Positions 29,862-33,235 of a stretch of 33,235 bases of DNA are shown piece after piece. Each line of letters begins with the position of its first letter. Position 1 is the stretch's first letter. The stretch spans positions 1 to 33,235 of the forward strand of contig DBOM01000053.1 in the NCBI GenBank assembly GCA_002299965.1, given 5' to 3'. The translations under genes and the position numbers were made by a program. The stretch is from Caldiserica bacterium UBA646. GTDB lineage: Bacteria > Caldisericota > Caldisericia > Caldisericales > Caldisericaceae. The notes below the pieces were generated by a model, which worked only from the letters and a program-made list of their open reading frames with translations, did no database searches and was not told where the DNA came from.

Positions 29862-31510
29862 TTCAATGCCTCCTCTATTTTCTCGCGGAGCTCAAATGGA
29901 TCAAATGGCCTTCCATCATAACGAAGGATTTTATTTTTTATTTCAATTCCTGTTTTTTCTTTAACAAGCCTTGCAAGCTGGGCGGTAGAGTTTTGCTCAA
30001 CGTCTATAATATTTGTTACTGTGTCAAAAATGTTTTTAACCTTCTCACGTGGAAACGGGTCAGCTACGATGATCTGCATATATTTTACTGGCAAATCTTG
30101 GATTGCTTCAAGGATAGCACCTTTTGGAGAACCAAAAGAGACAATAAGATTTTTTGCCCCAGCATCCCCATACATATTAATTGTATGTTCAGAAAGAAAA
30201 TCGCGATTTATCGTATTCTGCTTTTTTATCCGCTTATTTTTCATCTTTACCACATTATGTGGCAAACCAGATGAATACCCCTCTTCGGTGTGTTCAGTAG
30301 AATTTGTGTGGTTCACGATTCCTTCCATGCCAGGTATTGCAAAAGGGGAAATACCGTCATCTGTATCAAGATACCGTTTGTATTCACCGTTCTCTTGAAA
30401 ATATTTTGTAGACAATTTGAACTGCTTGTCAAAAGGTATATTTACAGTTTTGCTGCTCTCTGAAATATGTTTGTCAGAAAGAATAAAGACAGGCGTTTGA
30501 TACCACCAGGCATACTGAAAAGCCTTTACTGTAAGTTCAAAGCACTCATCAATGCTTCCCGGAGCAAGTACAATGCGGGGAAACTCTCCGTGTCCCGTAT
30601 GCAATACCTCGTTTAAGTCACTCTGCTCAGTATATGTAGGCACGCCTGTAGTAGGCCCTGCTCGCTGAGAATCAAGTATCACAACTGGAATTTCTGTCCC
30701 GCCAGCAAGACTTATCGCCTCGCTCATTAAATCAATGCCAGGGCCGGATGTTCCAACCATAGCAGGTACACCAGCATAAGCTGCGCCTATAGCCATCATA
30801 ATTGCAGAAATTTCATCTTCAGTATGAACAGCAGCAATATGTAGCCTTTTTGATTCCTTTGCAAGGAAGTGTAGTACAGAACTTGCAGGAGTAATCGGGT
30901 ACGCCGTATAAACCTTCATCCCGCTATGTACAGCTCCTAATGCAATTAGTTCGTTTCCTGAAACAATTGGGTAGGGCGGCTTAACCCCGCTCGATAAAGA
31001 TATTTTAGGAAAATTTTTCTCTTCCGCAAAATTAAAACCGTATTGGGCAAGCTCGATATTTTTCTGTCCTTTTTCTTTAAATTCAGATTTAAGCACTTTT
31101 TCTACAAGTGAAAATGGGATATCTGTAATATAGCTGATTACACCAAGCACTATAGATGGCTTCATCACAGGAATACCTTTATGCTCTTTTAAGATTTTGT
31201 TGAACGGAACATTTAATCCGTCCTCTTCATCAAGAACAACAATTCCATTTTCTTTTAATTTATCCTTATATCGCTCATAGACATCCTGGTGGAAAGAAAA
31301 TATAATATCCTCACTCCCTGATTGTGAGAAAACTTCCTGTTGAGAGGCATGCACTTCACTGTAATCCTGCCCTCCACGAATCGTCGAAACATAATCATCC
31401 ATAATAAAAACATGATAACCGTATAGATTTAGTAGTTTTCCTATGGTAAGTGCGCCACGTTTGATACCTTCACCAGCTTGTCCACCGAGAAAAATTGTTA
31501 TTTCTCCCAT
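29858..31510 (-). CDS. 2-oxoacid:ferredoxin oxidoreductase, gamma-alpha fusion subunit
   Basis: This 550-residue fusion has a gamma domain at about 1-180 ('LGGQAGEGIKRGALTIGKLL', 'VSTIRGGQDYSEV') and an alpha domain from about 190 ('SGNELIALGAVHSGMKVYTA', 'YPITPASSVLHFL', 'AVHTEDEISAIMMAIGAAYA', 'TSGPGIDLMSEAISLAG'). The YPITPAS motif contacts the cofactor and substrate, and 'QRAGPTTGVPTYTEQSDL' is also conserved. The fused form with a separate small beta subunit is the common two-subunit KorAB layout. AAAGGAGGAG lies about four bases before ATG 31510. It is the first gene of a two-gene operon. It links carbon metabolism to ferredoxin, which also supplies electrons to radical enzymes such as the class III reductase activase. 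Confidence 0.95.
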   Translation of the reverse strand: MGEITIFLGGQAGEGIKRGALTIGKLLNLYGYHVFIMDDYVSTIRGGQDYSEVHASQQEVFSQSGSEDIIFSFHQDVYERYKDKLKENGIVVLDEEDGLNVPFNKILKEHKGIPVMKPSIVLGVISYITDIPFSLVEKVLKSEFKEKGQKNIELAQYGFNFAEEKNFPKISLSSGVKPPYPIVSGNELIALGAVHSGMKVYTAYPITPASSVLHFLAKESKRLHIAAVHTEDEISAIMMAIGAAYAGVPAMVGTSGPGIDLMSEAISLAGGTEIPVVILDSQRAGPTTGVPTYTEQSDLNEVLHTGHGEFPRIVLAPGSIDECFELTVKAFQYAWWYQTPVFILSDKHISESSKTVNIPFDKQFKLSTKYFQENGEYKRYLDTDDGISPFAIPGMEGIVNHTNSTEHTEEGYSSGLPHNVVKMKNKRIKKQNTINRDFLSEHTINMYGDAGAKNLIVSFGSPKGAILEAIQDLPVKYMQIIVADPFPREKVKNIFDTVTNIIDVEQNSTAQLARLVKEKTGIEIKNKILRYDGRPFDPFELREKIEEALK

Positions 31511-31579
31511 ATACTCCTCCTTTGTCCTCTTACATAGTATAATAAAAGAAAATTAACAGGCAAGAAAAAATTCTAAAAA

Positions 31580-31613
31580 TTATGTTTGAATAACATAAAA
31601 ACAATGCTATAAT
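31580..31613 (+). promoter_or_regulatory. promoter and palindrome upstream of the fibronectin-III protein
   Basis: TTGAAT (31586-31591) and TATAAT (31608-31613) are separated by 16 bp, with TG one base before the -10 (extended -10). A perfect inverted repeat TTATGTT-TGAAT-AACATAA (31580-31598) covers the -35 and is a candidate operator. Confidence 0.7.
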
Positions 31614-31664
31614 TTAATATAATCTTTTCATAAGGGGAGAATCACAAAAAAGGGAGGGGACATC

Positions 31665-33235
31665 ATGAAAAAATTTTTTGCAGTAATACTTGCTATTTTG
31701 TTGGCAACATCATTTATTGGAGTAAAAACTTCATCTGCTATTTCAACTTCAATTCCTGCGCCAACAAATTTTGCCGCATATTCATCCGGAACAAATATCT
31801 ATTTAAGGTGGGATTATTCTTATTCGGGAATTTGGTCATTGGAATTTCTTATCGAAGAATACAACTATAGCACCCACGCATGGGATTATAAAGGATACGT
31901 TAAATATCCTACAAAAAATAAGACGTTTACTGGTATGAGTTATGGAAGACATGGTTATCGAATTAGAGCTAAGGAAAATAAAACATGGCCTTATTCTGAT
32001 TCATACAGCGGTTATACCTCTACAGATCTTGCCTATGTTCTTACTCAGCCGACAGGATTTACAGCCGCCATCAATGCGCTTAACGGTCCTATTTTTTCAT
32101 CCTCTCTAGATGTCACGTTGAACTGGAACCTCGTAGACGGAAATTCGGATTATGTAGATATATATAGAGCAATACAGGGAGGTTTTGTACTTCTCCTCCC
32201 TCTGCAAACAGTACCCTGGAGCACAACTTCATGGAAAGATACAACGGCGCAACCGAATACGACATATGTTTACTGGGTACGGGCAAGGAGAGACGACGGT
32301 ACTTATGATGATTATTCGTCATCATCTTCCTCTGTCACGGTGCTTACTTATCCTGCATCACCAACAAGTTTCACGGCTAATGCTATCGGAAAAACCGTTT
32401 ACATGACATGGAATCATACAAAAGAATGTGATGGTTATAAAATTTATGAGCTAGGTACAGGTATGTTCTTAATCTGGACACTCGTTAAAACAATAACCAA
32501 TAACAACACACTCAACACATCAATTACAGTGCCGGATTACAGAGCACATACATACAAGGTAATGGCCTTTAATACAAGCGGGGTTTCCACATCAGGTGTA
32601 ACAAAAATCGCATATGCTCTTGCGCCACCAACAGGGCTTACTGCAACAGCGCTTTCTTCAACTTCTATCAGGCTTGATTGGGACCATCCAGTCGATTCAA
32701 ACGCAGTACAACTTGTGGCAAGTGAAAGTACAAACGGTTCATCTTTCTTTGCCATAGGCGCAGTTACTGCAAATACATCTTATTTAACCGTTACAGGTCT
32801 TTCTCCTGAGACACAGTACTGGTTCTTGATTAAGGTAAGGAATGATTCCAATGAATCAAAATCATCTAATGTTACAAATATTACAACACCCGCAGCTGGT
32901 ACAGCACCTGCCGCACCAACTTCACTTTTGCTGGCAGCAGCTTCCTGTAACGAAATCTCGCTAAGCTGGACTGACAATGCTGACAATGAAGAAAATTATA
33001 TTATAGAGAGAAAAGAAGCTGATGGAACATATTCGGCAATTGAAACTTCACTTGCTCCTGATACTGAATCTTATTCAGACACATCTGTATCTGCCGAAAC
33101 AACATACTATTATAGAGTAAAAGCAACAAATAGCATTGGCGATTCGGCTTATTCAAATGAAACTAATATTACAACTCCCGTATGTGGATCGGTTCCTTCT
33201 GCTCCAACCGGGCTTTCAGCAACAGCTGTAAGCAG
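31665..33235 (+). CDS. secreted multi-domain fibronectin type III protein, 3' end outside window
   Basis: ATG 31665 follows AGGGAGGGG and opens a frame that stays open to the window edge (523 codons). The signal peptide MKKFFAVILAILLATSFIGV is followed by a series of domains of about 90 residues. Each starts like 'P-x-x-P-T-x-F/L-x-A', has a central tryptophan strand (LRWDY, LNWNL, MTWNH, LDWDH, LSWTD) and ends with Y-x-x-x-V/I-R/K-A, the fibronectin III pattern. Five complete domains are visible and a sixth begins at the edge with PSAPTGLSATAVS. The domains are Thr/Ser-rich as in surface or biofilm proteins. It may be attached to, or carry, an enzymatic domain beyond the window. No sorting signal is seen in the available part. 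Confidence 0.88.
   Translation, partial: MKKFFAVILAILLATSFIGVKTSSAISTSIPAPTNFAAYSSGTNIYLRWDYSYSGIWSLEFLIEEYNYSTHAWDYKGYVKYPTKNKTFTGMSYGRHGYRIRAKENKTWPYSDSYSGYTSTDLAYVLTQPTGFTAAINALNGPIFSSSLDVTLNWNLVDGNSDYVDIYRAIQGGFVLLLPLQTVPWSTTSWKDTTAQPNTTYVYWVRARRDDGTYDDYSSSSSSVTVLTYPASPTSFTANAIGKTVYMTWNHTKECDGYKIYELGTGMFLIWTLVKTITNNNTLNTSITVPDYRAHTYKVMAFNTSGVSTSGVTKIAYALAPPTGLTATALSSTSIRLDWDHPVDSNAVQLVASESTNGSSFFAIGAVTANTSYLTVTGLSPETQYWFLIKVRNDSNESKSSNVTNITTPAAGTAPAAPTSLLLAAASCNEISLSWTDNADNEENYIIERKEADGTYSAIETSLAPDTESYSDTSVSAETTYYYRVKATNSIGDSAYSNETNITTPVCGSVPSAPTGLSATAVS

Noticed and set aside
1..33235. CRISPR array, tRNA or rRNA genes
   Set aside because: No regularly spaced 20-40 base repeats, no tRNA T-loop/acceptor patterns and no rRNA core sequences were seen when reading both strands.

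Overview
The window is AT-rich bacterial DNA, densely coded on both strands. It looks like a strict anaerobe, possibly a thermophile. The evidence is an oxygen-sensitive class III ribonucleotide reductase, a ferredoxin-dependent 2-oxoacid oxidoreductase, ThyX instead of ThyA, and a tryptophanyl-tRNA synthetase with the cysteine pattern of the Thermotoga [4Fe-4S] enzyme. A deep anaerobic lineage (Caldisericum- or Thermotoga-like) would fit, but no rRNA or other marker here settles the taxonomy.

Layout. 1-677 (-): end of a zinc-ribbon gene and a small membrane protein. 931-3687 (+): compact run of an M50 protease, trpS, scpA and scpB. 3688-4110: non-coding, with four DnaA-box-like sites and then a 42-bp promoter/operator element. 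4111-4551 (+): DUF3887-like lipoprotein. 4772-10270 (-): accessory operon of exported proteins (C39-like peptidase, PQQ-propeller lipoprotein, a 39-residue secreted peptide, a PEGA/propeller membrane protein), interrupted by an RT-deleted group II intron at 7000-7796. 10271-10960: poly-T tract and a transposase remnant. 10961-14051 (+): second copy of the 42-bp element driving gntR(YtrA type)-UPF0145-ABC ATPase-ABC permease-intramembrane protease. 14201-15569: a lipoprotein with a 14-codon leader ORF, convergent with a class II aldolase. 15771-18867 (+): dcd (interrupted by a 418-residue intein), thyX and a PAP2-like membrane protein. 18924-24778: degV, mnmG (-), a 40-residue membrane protein, a 2-hydroxyacid dehydrogenase, accD and accA. 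24843-31510: dinB (-), an OsmC-like gene (+), then nrdD in two pieces and two oxidoreductase genes (-). 31665-end (+): a large secreted fibronectin-III protein, cut by the window edge.

How the parts connect. Dcd, ThyX and NrdD all supply DNA precursors. The glycyl-radical part of NrdD is a separate 63-residue gene downstream of the main subunit, so active reductase should need both products. A palindromic YtrA-type operator is duplicated exactly in front of gntR and in front of the DUF3887 lipoprotein gene 6.9 kb away. This places the lipoprotein, the ABC exporter and the intramembrane protease in one predicted regulon. Several genes (gntR, mnmG, dinB) have a -10 element within about ten bases of the start codon and no Shine-Dalgarno sequence, suggesting leaderless transcripts beside many classical GGAGG-led genes.

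All calls come from reading the sequence by eye. No database search, folding or alignment program was run.
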